From: Sistotremastrum niveocremeum HHB9708
Lineage: Eukaryota > Basidiomycota > Agaricomycetes > Sistotremastrales > Sistotremastraceae
Length of the DNA: 64,000 bases
Reading direction: 5' to 3'
NCBI GenBank assembly: GCA_001630475.1
Contig: KV419430.1
Coordinates: 27,031-91,030, forward strand
Below are positions 24,083 to 35,147 of the stretch, piece after piece. The notes under the pieces are model-generated. The model was not told the DNA's origin. It searched no databases and was given only the letters and a program-made list of their open reading frames with translations. Position 1 is the stretch's first letter. Each line of letters begins with the position of its first letter. The translations under genes were made by a program, and so were the position numbers.

Positions 24083-25912
24083 TTAACTCACCATGACGAG
24101 AGGATTGGGAATGATTAGGATATCATCGGAGAGTCTGGAATAGAAGGGGACGAGTCGATTGGCACTAAAACGAGATGATATGACTGCACCGGTGAGTTCT
24201 GACAACACATATGCGCCGCCGACTGTTTTTCTGACTACGATGTAGGGTCCGATGTATCGAGGTTCCGTCTTGATTCCTATTCCTTTGTCTAGAATAATGT
24301 TGCGCACCAATACGATCATTCCGTGCTTGAAATCGAATGTCCTGAGTGAAGAATGAAATCGTCGAGAATATTCTTCGGATGAGACTTTGCGACGACGAAG
24401 GATTTGTTCGTGCATGCGAGCGAGGTCAGCGGGTCTCTTCTGGAGTTTGCGGGCACGTATTCCGACGATTTGGTTGTGTGAGAGTTGTCGAGTGATCGCT
24501 GGTCCGAGGAATGTGGCTTCGGAGATGTCGAAAGGAAGGGTGGGTTGGACTCCATGCGCCATTTCGAAAGGCGATTTGCCTGTAGCTTTACGAACTGTGA
24601 CTCGGTCAGACCAAAATACATATGGAGTNNNNNNNNNNNNNNNNNNNNNNNNNNNNNNNNNNNNNNNNNNNNNNNNNNNNNNNNNNNNNNNNNNNNNNNN
24701 NNNNNNNNNNNNNNNNNNNNNNNNNNNNNNNNNNNNNNNNNNNNNNNNNNNNNNNNNNNNNNNNNNNNNNNNNNNNNNNNNNNNNNNNNNNNNNNNNNNN
24801 NNNNNNNNNNNNNNNNNNNNNNNNNNNNNNNNNNNNNNNNNNNNNNNNNNNNNNNNNNNNNNNNNNNNNNNNNNNNNNNNNNNNNNNNNNNNNNNNNNNN
24901 NNNNNNNNNNNNNNNNNNNNNNNNNNNNNNNNNNNNNNNNNNNNNNNNNNNNNNNNNNNNNNNNNNNNNNNNNNNNNNNNNNNNNNNNNNNNNNNNNNNN
25001 NNNNNNNNNNNNNNNNNNNNNNNNNNNNNNNNNNNNNNNNNNNNNNNNNNNNNNNNNNNNNNNNNNNNNNNNNNNNNNNNNNNNNNNNNNNNNNNNNNNN
25101 NNNNNNNNNNNNNNNNNNNNNNNNNNNNNNNNNNNNNNNNNNNNNNNNNNNNNNNNNNNNNNNNNNNNNNNNNNNNNNNNNNNNNNNNNNNNNNNNNNNN
25201 NNNNNNNNNNNNNNNNNNNNNNNNNNNNNNNNNNNNNNNNNNNNNNNNNNNNNNNNNNNNNNNNNNNNNNNNNNNNNNNNNNNNNNNNNNNNNNNNNNNN
25301 NNNNNNNNNNNNNNNNNNNNNNNNNNNNNNNNNNNNNNNNNNNNNNNNNNNNNNNNNNNNNNNNNNNNNNNNNNNNNNNNNNNNNNNNNNNNNNNNNNNN
25401 NNNNNNNNNNNNNNNNNNGATGGTGTCGAGTCGTTGGAAATGGATATGGATTTCGGAGGAGGTGGGAATTCCGTCAGAGAAATTGGCGAGGACTGGGTGG
25501 ATAGTGAACGAAGGTACGCAAATAACCATTCTTCTGTTTCCTCTGCAGGCTCCAATGGATCTTCAGGAACTTGTGCTCGACGTGAGAAACCGTCCGGGCC
25601 TTGGTGACGAGATGCAGGGACGTGGCGAAGAGTGAAATCGAACAGGCGGATACCCGTAATCCAGCGGTTTGTTGCAGCATTAGGAGCAATATCAGGGTTA
25701 TTGATCATGGCTTTAATATAACTTGCGTCGACTTCGACAACAAGATCCTTGATACCAACGAGATAAAGTTTCAGCGAATGTAATGCACGGAATAAACCAT
25801 AAAGCTCGAGCTTAGCTTGGGTGTATCGTGACTCTCTTGCATCCAAGGCGATCGAACAGAATGTTGACGGATATCGTTTATTGCTGTATGGCGGCGGGAC
25901 TATCGCCGTCAC
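24083..25912 (-). mobile_element. Truncated Ty3/Gypsy retrotransposon pol fragment
   Basis: On the minus strand the upstream side of the gap encodes the RNase H region: ESRYTQAKLELYGLFRAL, then VVEVDASYIKAMINNPD and RHVPASRHQGPDGFSRR. Downstream of the gap lies the end of the integrase: TGKSPFEMAHGVQPTLPFDI and a GPY/F-type module, RYIGPYIVVRKTVGGAYVL. The reverse transcriptase that should precede RNase H is missing beyond about 25915, and no gag or LTRs are visible, so the copy is incomplete. A 790-N gap replaces the tether and integrase core. It lies between the second and third genes of the 14-kb element in the opposite orientation, so it is most simply a later nested insertion. Confidence 0.85.
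24629..25418. other. Assembly gap (790 N)
   Basis: A run of N inside the Gypsy pol fragment. The frame continues on both sides, but the gap length is not reliable, and any open frames drawn across it are artefacts. Confidence 0.99.
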
Positions 25913-26775
25913 CGAACGAACTAAACGCGTAGAGAAGTGGCACGAACGACGACTTACGATCGGCAGATCCAGCCCGGAGTCTTCTCGGTGAGTCGATCGT
26001 CCGCTTCGATGATCGACTTAGGACCGATCGAGACCAGCAGAATCTACAGCAGCATTACCATGAGGAGAGTACTATGAGGAGAGACTAGCACACCAATTTG
26101 AGAGCGAGTGGGGCAATGCCTGGGCGATTGTAGCGTAGGTTCATCTCGTCATCGACTGATGTGTCATCGGACATATCTCACCTCCAGTCCCGTGACCATG
26201 TTTGGCACGTGATCTGTTGCTCCCGCGATATTTAAGCCTGTTTGCCTCCGTGCGGAACCTTGGGCATCTCCTTGCTCACGAGCTGCAGAGCAGCTGATTC
26301 GTCTCAAGGCTCGTGAGTGGAGGAATGCTCAAACATATAAATCTATGACCTTCGGGGGCTCCGCGATCTCCCTAGAGTGGCTATGTGGTCGTCGGTGGTC
26401 CACATAGGACGACGGCTGAAACTGATGCGGTGAGTCTGACCACCAATGTTTTGCCCGCACTATCTGACTTTCCAAACATCCTGCCACATTCCCAAACCCA
26501 ATCCGGTCATGACTGGAAATATCCTCCGCCGCACCGAACATTTACTCCCGGCGATCGACTCAACCGAATGCCGGCCAGGGCTCGCCGAACATGCGGCGAC
26601 CTCATGTTGAGCTCAGTCCACCGAGCCGCGCTGAAAACCCATGTACGTTCGCCCTTCCTCTCTCTCCTCACTTTGTGATCGGTGTCCTCAGCCACGACAC
26701 CTCTCGCGATCCTAGAGAATGCCGGAGTTCGAGCAGTCCAATACATTCGTTCGACGATTGGTGCGTACCTGATTG
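25913..26775. other. Region upstream of the dioxygenase gene
   Basis: Contains a TATA-like GATATTTAAGCC at about 26228 and two short coding-like pieces (26570-26640 and 26692-26759) bounded by plausible splice sites (GTACGT...CCTCAG and GTGCGT...CTACAG). They may be 5' exons of the dioxygenase gene, but no combination I tried keeps phase into the main frame. Confidence 0.4.
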
Positions 26776-28503
26776 ATGACAACTCGGCACGTCCTCACAC
26801 TGCCCTTACTACAGCTGCGTTCCAAGAAAGAGTACGGCGGCATATCGAAAAATATGCCTGACGTATACTCTCTGGAGGAATTCAGCTTGGCTTTGGAAAT
26901 GCAGGAAGACCAGCCTGCGGACCCAGACCCTGCAGAGGACAACATCTTGCCAGACGAAGGTTCGACTATTGTATTCATACCCTGCGCCTCACTAACAGTC
27001 ACCGCTCAAGACGTACTTCAAGACTTTGACGATAATTTCATAGACGATCCTGACCCATATATGGCCCGGCCTGATGGACAGAACGGCGCTCCTATCCTTG
27101 GCAAACGCAGTAAGTCACATCCGGACTGCTGAAATATCCCTGGTTCTCACAAGTGCCCTCAGAGCTTAGTCATGGGCTTAGTCATGGAGCTCAAGAACGT
27201 CCCTATTCACTGGATCCCCGCCTGGCGTGGCAGGAACCTCGGCCTGTGGAGACGGGACAAATTGCTCGCAGGAACCGCCAGGACCGGCAACGTCACGCTC
27301 AACGTGCACTCCAATACGTTCATCAGGCTGACAAGCACACTCAAGATCAATTAAATATTGGTGAAGGAGCCCACACCAAGAGTGGTTATCTAGGGAAGAA
27401 AACTATGCCTAAGGTTCCCTCCGACCGCTTGCCAAAATTCAGAGCTGAGTTTCCGAGCTATGAAATATGTGAAGTTAGCGAACGGTACGTCTTCTAACTG
27501 TTCCCCTCACCACAGCTCTCATCCGGTTCTGCCCAGCGACACCACGGCCCTCTTAGACAATGCCGAACGTATCTTCGCCTTACGCACAGTGATCCCGAAG
27601 AACACACTAGTCCTGGCCCGTTTGGCAGAGGTCCTCAGAGCCGCCAAGAAATTACAAGAGGATCTCTCTGGTCTCTCGTCCAATCATACCCGTGGAACTT
27701 ACATTTCCGCCCTGTATGGATTTTCATTCGGTGGGGGCCAAACCGTAAGTTCACACGTCCATACGCATTTCGACTGTCCGCAGAATGACTGATACTGTTC
27801 TGTTCGCTAGGAACCACGAAACTTCCATCAGACAGCGCACACTCGATCTGCATGGAGACGTTTCTTACATAACGAATGCGTTGCCTGGATGATTAAATAC
27901 GCCATGAGTATGTGGCCCGCGCCTCTCTTGGATGACATTTTAACCTCCCTCGCAGGTCTCTTTCGAAACTGGTTTCCACAGCTTTGGGACCACTACGTCG
28001 AAATGCACCAGGCTGTCTGCTCGAAAGAAGAATATCGCTACATTGATATCCTTGCCCCCCGTTGCCCCTTCTTTGCCATGTCTCAGAACTTTGGACCACA
28101 GGCAGTGTCTGTGCGACACAAAGATATCAAGAACCTCGTGTCTGGTTTATGTCTCATCTTCGTACTCGGCTTGTTCTGTCATCAAAACGGGGGTCATGTA
28201 GTCCTACACGAGGCCAAGGTCCTTTTGGAAGCCCCGTGGGGCACTATCCTCCTCATTCCGTCAGCCTTGGTCACGCACGAAAACCTCAAGATTCTGGAAT
28301 CCGAACAACGCTATGTCTTCACTATGTATTCCGCTGGTGGCATATGGAGATATCGTGACCATGGCTGGATGACAGATATTGAGTACGCAGGACTGCACGG
28401 TGAACGTCCACCGCTGCATGAAAGTACGTGGCTGGATGGCCTCGCTCGCTTCATGACGATCAGTGAGCTTGAGGCGTCCAAGGTCGCACAGGCTGCACAA
28501 TGA
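26776..28503 (+). CDS. TET/JBP-like 2OG-Fe(II) dioxygenase
   Basis: Four exons (26776-27109, 27163-27484, 27516-27744, 27811-28503) give 525 residues. The C-terminal domain matches the fungal TET/JBP-like dioxygenase family: a GFSFGGGQT segment, then MSQNFGPQAVSVRHKD with the iron-binding HxD (H398, D400). LGLFCHQNGGHVVLHEAKV follows, then the distal histidine in IPSALVTHENL (H451) and the 2-oxoglutarate-binding arginine in EQRYVFTMYSAGG (R462). All key residues are retained. Such enzymes oxidise 5-methylcytosine or related bases, and in mushrooms the family is known to be expanded and linked to transposons. The N-terminal half is acidic, then basic (QIARRNRQDRQRHAQRA). The 27485-27515 intron is only 31 nt but is required for phase. 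The 5' end is uncertain; the ATG at 26776 is the first in frame. It is convergent with the next gene, with 118 bp between stops. Confidence 0.8.
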
Positions 28504-28621
28504 TGCTCCGCAATCACCTGCAACGTTCATAATGGAGACTGTTTGTTGTGGGTAGTGAGAGGGATATATAGGGGAATGACTGTAGACACAAATAGTAGGT
28601 ATATACTTTTAGCACTAGAAC
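28504..28621. other. Convergent intergenic spacer
   Basis: 118 bp between the stop codons of the dioxygenase gene and the minus-strand 1206-aa gene. Both transcripts must terminate here or overlap. AT-rich, with no hairpin of note. Confidence 0.6.
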
Positions 28622-31600
28622 CTACTCCTCCTCATCCGAGGCCTGACCCTCCCCTTTTTGAGCCTTGTGAATCATCTTGTCTATCTCACGACTTGCTTTC
28701 GTAAACTCAACGCCACCCTCGGAACCATATTGAGGGCGAGGTATGCCCACCTGGGTATGGAACCATATGTCAAACCATGTATGAACTCCCAAGGGCGGCA
28801 GCCCCTCTTTGCCTTCCTCCTTCTGTCGCAACACATTCCTCAACTTCCAATCCATGATGATTGTCCCTTCCGTGCTACATGTCATCCAATTAATGGGCTG
28901 ATCCACACGGAGGTCATCAGTTAACCTGGCCAATGCAGAGGAGTGCAACGGCGTACGGACCTCAGGTAATATTTCTTCGCCCGCCCGAATCACTCCCTTT
29001 TCCTTACCATAAACATGTCGAAAGACGAACTACACATGAGATTCAGCCCTGGACCGGTACGCAGTGACAATAGATCCTCACATTGAGATTGATGTGATCA
29101 CCAAGGGGCAACATCGGAGAGCCAGTCATCATCTCCAACAACAACCTGCACCGCAACAGCTTGGACTTATCTGACTTCACCACATCCTCCCCCAGCAGAT
29201 CAATGATCTTCTCGGTGTTCGGATGACCTTCGCCACAGAGATAACGTCGGAGGTGTGTGAGGAACCTATCTTCGTACTTCTCGTTTCTTGCGATTTGGTC
29301 TTCCGAAAAATCACCATAGCGTGCGGACACACACCGAACCACCTGCATCACCTCCTCCACATTTTTGACCGCCCGACTATACAGTTTCCCAATCAAACCC
29401 TTAACATTCGAACACTGCAACACAGGTCACTTCGATGTGTCAAAAGTCTTGGCAAATTGACCTACCTGAATCTCAAGGGAAGCTCCGCAATTCGTACACT
29501 TTGGCTTCACTTGTCTGGCTTCCAGGATCCATGCCAGACCATCACGCAACGCCATCAACTCGGAGCGATCCCTCACGGAGAGACGTTTCAGCATCAAACC
29601 GCAATAGAAGGACTTGTCCAAATCGATGAGCTCCTGCAGAGTAGGGTCTTTGGGGAACGCTGCAGACTATACAATTGTCAGTGAGCAGACTTTGGCACAG
29701 GAACCAGAGGACGTACATCCATATCACATTCCAGCAGCGATGAACGGAGACGGTCCACACCTAGCTCCTTTTCGGAGCGGCTGGGATTGACCAGCCAAGA
29801 GGTCCAAGCCTGAGCCACGGGTGCTAGTCCGGGGTCCAAATGTTCAATGAACAATGGATCGACACGAAGCACCGGCGAATCCAAGCCCACCAATAATAAG
29901 AACAGCAGAGCTGGGGAAAAAGGCAGTGGGGCAGTTTCTGTGCGGACCATGATAAGTGCGCACAGGATCCCAGTGACCACGTATTCCTCGTAACGCTCAC
30001 GGGGATCCGGACCATCAAGTGGTGACCACCGAACAGAGAAGAATGCGCCTTGTTGGCTAAACAAAGGAACCTTCTGCAGCTGGATCAGCAAGGCAGCGCG
30101 GAGCACATCCAAGATCGGCCCTTGGCCTGCGGAGTTTCGACTATTCCCCAAAACGTTCAGAATGGCGATCACAAGAGAGCATGGGGACTTACACATGAAT
30201 GGCCATGTTCTGGTTGATAATACCGGCCAACGGAACATATGCACAAGCATAGCCCAATGTTTGATCACGTAGATTAGGATCGTTCAATGGACGCAACAGG
30301 AGGCGAGTCCCTATATCTCTCAACACATCATCCCATTCAACTGGGTTGCGACCTGCCGCGTTGAACCGACAGAGCGCTAGGAGTATCTGGGCAGCCTCCT
30401 CTACCGTGGGCGCTGCCAACATGAGAGCATTCCAAGAATGGATGCCCGTAGACCATGCCTTAGTGATAGCCTCTGACCACAGATACACCTCGCCCGGCCG
30501 ATACAGCTTGAACCGCACTTGCAAATCCTGCTCTGTCAGGACCTTCTTGCCCGAGAGTACCTCCGGGGAGTCAATTCGTCGCCGGTGCGTTGGCCTGGAA
30601 TCTGCCTGATAAGACTTGGATGTCAAGCTCAAGCAGTGTAGGGACATAAGGGTTTGTCATACCGTATCTGGAGTTGGCGGTCGGTGGTGAATGACAATGC
30701 CTCCGGAGTCTTGACTCCCATCTAGGTCATCCCCGGTGAGATCAACCAATGTCCGTCTCCGGGAGTTGGGGACCTGTCCACAACACAATACTAAGCCATA
30801 TGAAGCAGACATACAGGCCTTGGCAGGCTCACCTGAAAAGGAGGCACATTGTTCAGCACTCTCGCACGGGCCAACGGGTAGTTTTGAACATTCTGGTGCT
30901 GCAAAAGGACCTTCAGCTTTACAATTCACTCACAGTCGGTTTCACCAAGAGCTCACCGTGGCATTGATTGATCCGGATGGAATGGGGGGGTCTGGGATTC
31001 GTACGGGTTCTGGGGCCACCGTCGATGTCGAAGCCTGAGTTGATGTGGTTGAGGAGGCAAACATGGAGCTATACTGCGATTCCATATCCTCCAAGGCGTC
31101 GTCATCTGTCTGCTTCAAGTGAGAAAACCTAAATATATATAATCTGAAAGCACTCCTACATCGCCAAACAAGTCCGGAGGCTCAGGAGCTTCAGGCGATG
31201 GAGGCTGTGGCGTACCGCCAATCGGAGGTGGCACGGGAGAAAGACCGCGCCAGCTAGGATCATCAAAATCCAGTGTCTATCGCCATGAGTTCGGTCAGAG
31301 CAGAGTACTGATAGTGGTAGCAACTCACCGAAGGCCTTAAAGCACGTTCCTCTGGGTTCATGGAACGAATGCGGAGCCGATCATCGTCCTCCCACTGCAC
31401 ACAATTCAAGTGATGGCAGGTTGGGTTGGCATCAGGTCGCCCGATGCCGCTGGCCACGAGGAAGCGGTTGGCAGCACATCGATGTGGGAGCACACTGTCT
31501 GGGCGGCGCTCTTCGCGGGGCAGGAAGTGATGAATCATGCCTGGCAGATCCTCATGAACAGCGACTGAATGAAGAGCATCAGTGGAAGAGCAATGCAGGG

Positions 31601-32990
31601 CGAAGACACAGCAGACGAACCTAAAAAGACCATGCGAGCGTCATCCACACCATCACCCAGCCAATTCGCAACGCTGAACTCGGGGGTGAAGAACATCTGT
31701 AGTGTCCAGGCAAATGTCGGCTGGCACCAGGTCTTAAATTTGACCTCAGGGCTCTCGGCCTTCTTGCTGCGAGAGGTGGTCGGTAACATCGGAACCAAGA
31801 GTTGCCAGTAATATTGTGAGGGATCCAGCGGGGCAATGGTCTCTTTAGGAGGGAGCCATCGAGTCTGAAAGAACAACTGTGCCAAGCGCTGGTGGATAGT
31901 CGCAGGGATGTTGCCAGGACCGTCCGACGCGACCAACTCCTTGCCACGAATACGAAAGACTAAGCCATGCTCCTGCATGGTCCTCTGGACTTGAGACAGA
32001 GCAGAGTTGCTGTTTTGGATAGTGTACTGATCACCCGCGGAAGTGAGCACAAGCCTGTCGTTGCGCACCTAATTGATGTCATGAACGGAGATGGAGAGGG
32101 GATGTTTATGAACACATACGTGAGCGGGCAGAAACCCGAAAGTCAGAGTACGGTCTAGAAGCGGTGTCACTGACTCAACAGTGGAGGTCGAGTCTGCTGC
32201 TTTACTGGCGGTCGGTTTTTTCTTGGGGCCGGACGAAGAAGCCACCCGCGGCTGCGGTTGAGCTTTTTTGGGGGGGAGATTGTTGGCAAGATGACGGAAA
32301 GAATCGGATGGGGACACCAGGAGGGGCTCGGTGGACGTGGACGGTTGCGCATGCTGGACAGCGGCCTTGTGACGGCGATTCTCGATACGTCCAAAATCCT
32401 TCTGCTTTTTGAGTGTCTTCACGGCGAAGGCATCGGCTCCTATTGGTGCACCAGATGAACCTGATGGAGGTGGGGTAGAACTGGACCACGGAGGATGAGG
32501 CAACGATTTCAAATAAACAAAGGACGACTAACCGTTGACGCTTGCGACAGTTTCCATGGGATGCCCACGTGGCTCCACACACACACCTCTGCTGGAGAAC
32601 AGGAGATCCAGCAGTCTCGGGAGTCTGAACGATGAAAATCAGAGAGGGGAGGGACGGTAAGAGTTCAACACGAGATACTCACCGCTTGAAAGCCGCCACA
32701 GTGATTAGCGACGTGACCCGCCTTGAGGGTAGAGCCGGTGAACTCAAGGATGGCCTGGATCTGTTCGACTGACAAGACGTGGTGTACGTAGCCATGACCG
32801 CAGGCTGCGCAGAGCTCGCCAGGACTCTCCGGCGTCTAGCTCGAGGATTAGCAGGCCCGACTGTCTTAAATAGGAAAATGCGTACCTCGGTGATGTCCTG
32901 GGTCCCGCCGACAGACGCGACAAAGCCCTGGCACGCGTCGCCGTCGTTGCAGCCAGGAATGAGACAGTGTTCTCTAGGAGGGAGTTGCAT
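28622..32990 (-). CDS. Large protein with N-terminal Cys/His modules and a HECT-like tail (tentative)
   Basis: Fifteen exons keep phase from the ATG at 32990 to the stop at 28622 and give 1206 residues. Exons (5' to 3'): 32990-32886, 32835-32683, 32624-32533, 32480-32120, 32068-31621, 31564-31329, 31276-31160, 31109-30957, 30898-30833, 30773-30663, 30605-30193, 30140-29717, 29666-29466, 29414-29082, 29029-28622. The N-terminus carries likely zinc-binding pieces: HCLIPGCNDGDACQGF (8-23), CAACGHGYVHH (44-54), HCGGF (80-84) and CVCGATWASHGNC (100-112). A Pro/Ser linker with VDLTGDD (587-593) follows. The C-terminal 250 residues contain CTNCGA, then KSKLLRCRLLLEMMTGSPML and EEILPEVRTPLHSSA, which recall the end of HECT ubiquitin ligases, but the catalytic cysteine position reads Pro. 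I recall mushroom proteins combining such Cys/His modules with HECT domains, so a ubiquitin-ligase-like role is possible but unproven. Confidence 0.6.
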
Positions 32991-33244
32991 GAGGGGTCTA
33001 GAAAGGAGGCACGAAAATTTACCATGGAGGAGTCTTCACTATATGTGAGGATCGAGAGTCGGATAGGCCATATCCGTAAATATTGGCGGTCGGGCCGACA
33101 GACAATCGTGACGGGTAGGAGTAAGCCGAGGTTGACAGTTAAAGTCGGTGAGCGGGGGGGACAGGGGGCGGGAGTCGGTCGAGCACGACTTGGGACCTGC
33201 TGTGCGGCGCGCGAGGGGTAAGTAACGCTGTGACCCGAACATGA

Positions 33245-33262
33245 GTGATAACGCGTTATCAC
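33245..33262. promoter_or_regulatory. Subterminal palindrome, right end
   Basis: A perfect 18-bp palindrome, GTGATAACGCGTTATCAC, whose central 12 bp are identical to the left-end palindrome at 19505-19516. Probably the matching transposase-binding site; it also lies upstream of the 1206-aa gene and could serve its promoter. Confidence 0.5.
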
Positions 33263-33342
33263 GGGTTCCGGAGATAAGCGGACTAACGCACAATAAATTA
33301 GAAATAATCTATTATTTCCAATTTTTATCCGTTTTAATGGAG

Positions 33343-33449
33343 GGACACGCATTATAACTGGGATTCATCGATTCTCACTGGTTATGACCAGTTTTAACTG
33401 TCATTCACACGTTTTAACGAGTTATCGGAGTACAAACTAAATTTTGTCC
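33343..33449 (-). repeat. Right terminal inverted repeat of the 14-kb element
   Basis: Read on the minus strand from 33449 it begins GGACAAAA and carries the same ordered blocks as the left end (ACTCCGA, CAGTGA, ATCGAT, TTATAAT..GTCC). The inner spacing is longer than on the left because of short insertions. Confidence 0.65.
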
Positions 33450-35081
33450 TATAAAGCGCACGATAGCCCTCACTATGTCCGTCTCCAGGTTTCTGCAGAT
33501 CGGATCTGATTAGTGACACTAATGTTCGCGAGACTCGGAGGAAGAGAATGACTCGGATGTACAGTACTGGTGGCGCCGAGCCGGGAACAGGCTGCCAGTG
33601 TCGTCTGCCATGTGCTAACTTCCAAGCCCGCTGTACCCAGTCTGCTGCTCGTTCGACGTCGCGTCTGTGCGTTTCTCTCCACTCGAGAACAGTAGGTCAT
33701 GGTCCATACATGTAAGTCTCTCTGGAGTATATCGTGTGAAGACAGTGACTGAAGCGGCAAGACAGGCTTTCAACCGCGGAAGAGAGTCCCCAAGATAACC
33801 ACTATAGTCGTCTTGTGCTCACCGTGAGCGACATGGAAGTCTCATGAGATCGTTCAGACGAAGAGCGCCCTCTGATATCGCTGGGATCGAAGACATCAAT
33901 CCCCACGACGCTGCTGAGTCCAGAGTCTTGACCAAGTCCGGGATACCAAGTCGCATATTTCTGAACTCGCTCGAGCCCAATCGCACCAAGCGCCGATGAA
34001 GTTATAGGTCAAGACCGGGTATATGAGAAAAACCCAGAATCAGTGTGTAGCAAGGCCTACGCTGCCTTCTGGTATGTGCGGTTCCTATCGCTTCGGTAGT
34101 TTTAACGAAATCAAAGACAGTCCGCGAAACATGTAGCAATAGACTATGTTTTGCATCTGCGACGTTTTGGCAACGAAGTAGAAAGCAGAGAGAACTACGA
34201 AAGTGTCCATCCTATTTCAGAGATATGGCTGGTCATCCTTGTCTCCTACCCCGTAAAGGTGCGACACCCTTTGTCATTGAAGCGTCGAGCGATTTGTTGA
34301 CCTTACTTTGGATAGACCAATGTACTCCGGCCTCTCCGAGTCCTCTTCTTCTGTGGCAGTCTAGCAATGAGATTATGGTCTGCTCAACGAGAGCTATGCT
34401 CGCCAATCGTCACAGTCTTTCAAAACCCTTTTTGTGAATGTTCTGCGTATCTCCCAAGTTGGGGCAAGAGAGAGATCTTCAGATCACTTTCGTTAAACAA
34501 TCACTCTCTCAGCCAGGTGTGTTGGAATCTGTTTTCTTTATCATTTTGGCCGATACTACACATGCAAGGCAGACTCGGAGTTGATCGACACTTTCTCTAG
34601 CTACTCAAAATGCGGAACAGTCTACCCCTACCATGTGTTCAAGCTGCCATTCCTGAGAATTTCATTTTCCGCGAGATACATGTGTGGTCAGGTGAAATTT
34701 TAGCGGCATATAAGGCGACCTGAGACGTTACTATCTAGGTTGATGCCGGACTCAAGGAGCGATACAACTGTAGATGCGACGAGTATGACTGGTCATCGGT
34801 CAGTCGTGTCACCCTTGCTCGATATCACAGGTTCTGAAGCTATTTACAGGAGCGAAGTCCATCGAGCCCTGGCCAGCGGAGCTTTGGGTCTTGGAAAACC
34901 CAAGTTGGCATAGAATGTCGTCGAACGCGTTTCATGAATGCTTTCAACTATATAACGTGTATATAGATACATAATCTTCAGAGGGTACTCGGATGATACT
35001 CCAACTCTACGTCGTGCTAGAGAACGACGCGTCCCAGTCCTGACCTTGCGTGCCAAGGCGCCGGTCTTATCCGAGGGTCAT
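33450..35081. other. No recognisable gene
   Basis: Flank to the right of the 14-kb element. Short open stretches on both strands (for example 33473-33760 minus) have no recognisable product. A plus-strand piece at 34225-34437 is open but short. Confidence 0.45.
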
Positions 35082-35117
35082 CCACCACCACCATCACCAC
35101 CACCACCACCACCATCA
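35082..35117 (+). repeat. CCA/CCATCA microsatellite
   Basis: A run of CCA triplets with two interruptions just upstream of the next gene. In one frame it would encode a proline tract, but no ATG precedes it in that frame, so it is probably 5' untranslated sequence. Confidence 0.7.
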
Positions 35118-35147
35118 ATCGGTGTCCTCAGTGCCATCCACTGCGTG

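Larger units (their letters stand above)
19294..33449. mobile_element. Candidate 14.2-kb DNA transposon with integrase, dioxygenase and other cargo
   Basis: Both ends carry imperfect terminal inverted repeats beginning GGACAAAA, with matching inner blocks (ACTCCGA, CAGTGA, ATCGAT, TTATAAT..GTCC). The left end lies 566 bp from the integrase ATG; the right end lies 459 bp from the ATG of the 1206-aa gene, which points inward. An identical palindrome ATAACGCGTTAT sits 211 bp from the left tip and 190 bp from the right tip, and related TTATAACG/GTTTTAAC motifs crowd both ends. Inside are four genes with all exons in phase: a DDE integrase, a 631-aa unknown, a TET/JBP-like dioxygenase and a large Cys/His protein. 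Intergenic distances are small (103 bp and 118 bp), except where a Gypsy fragment intrudes. I see no clear target-site duplication; the TTAT next to GGACAAAA on both sides suggests the tips may extend a few bases outward. The integrase relatives I know from mushrooms resemble IS3EU/Ginger-like DDE enzymes, but that name is tentative. Confidence 0.65.

Noticed and set aside
24387-25635. Long open frames on both strands across the first N gap
   Set aside because: Their length comes from the N run; only the minus-strand Gypsy frame has real domains on both sides.
19294-33449. A Starship-type giant element or a KDZ transposon
   Set aside because: No tyrosine-recombinase captain and no KDZ transposase motifs are visible; the only recombinase is a DDE integrase.
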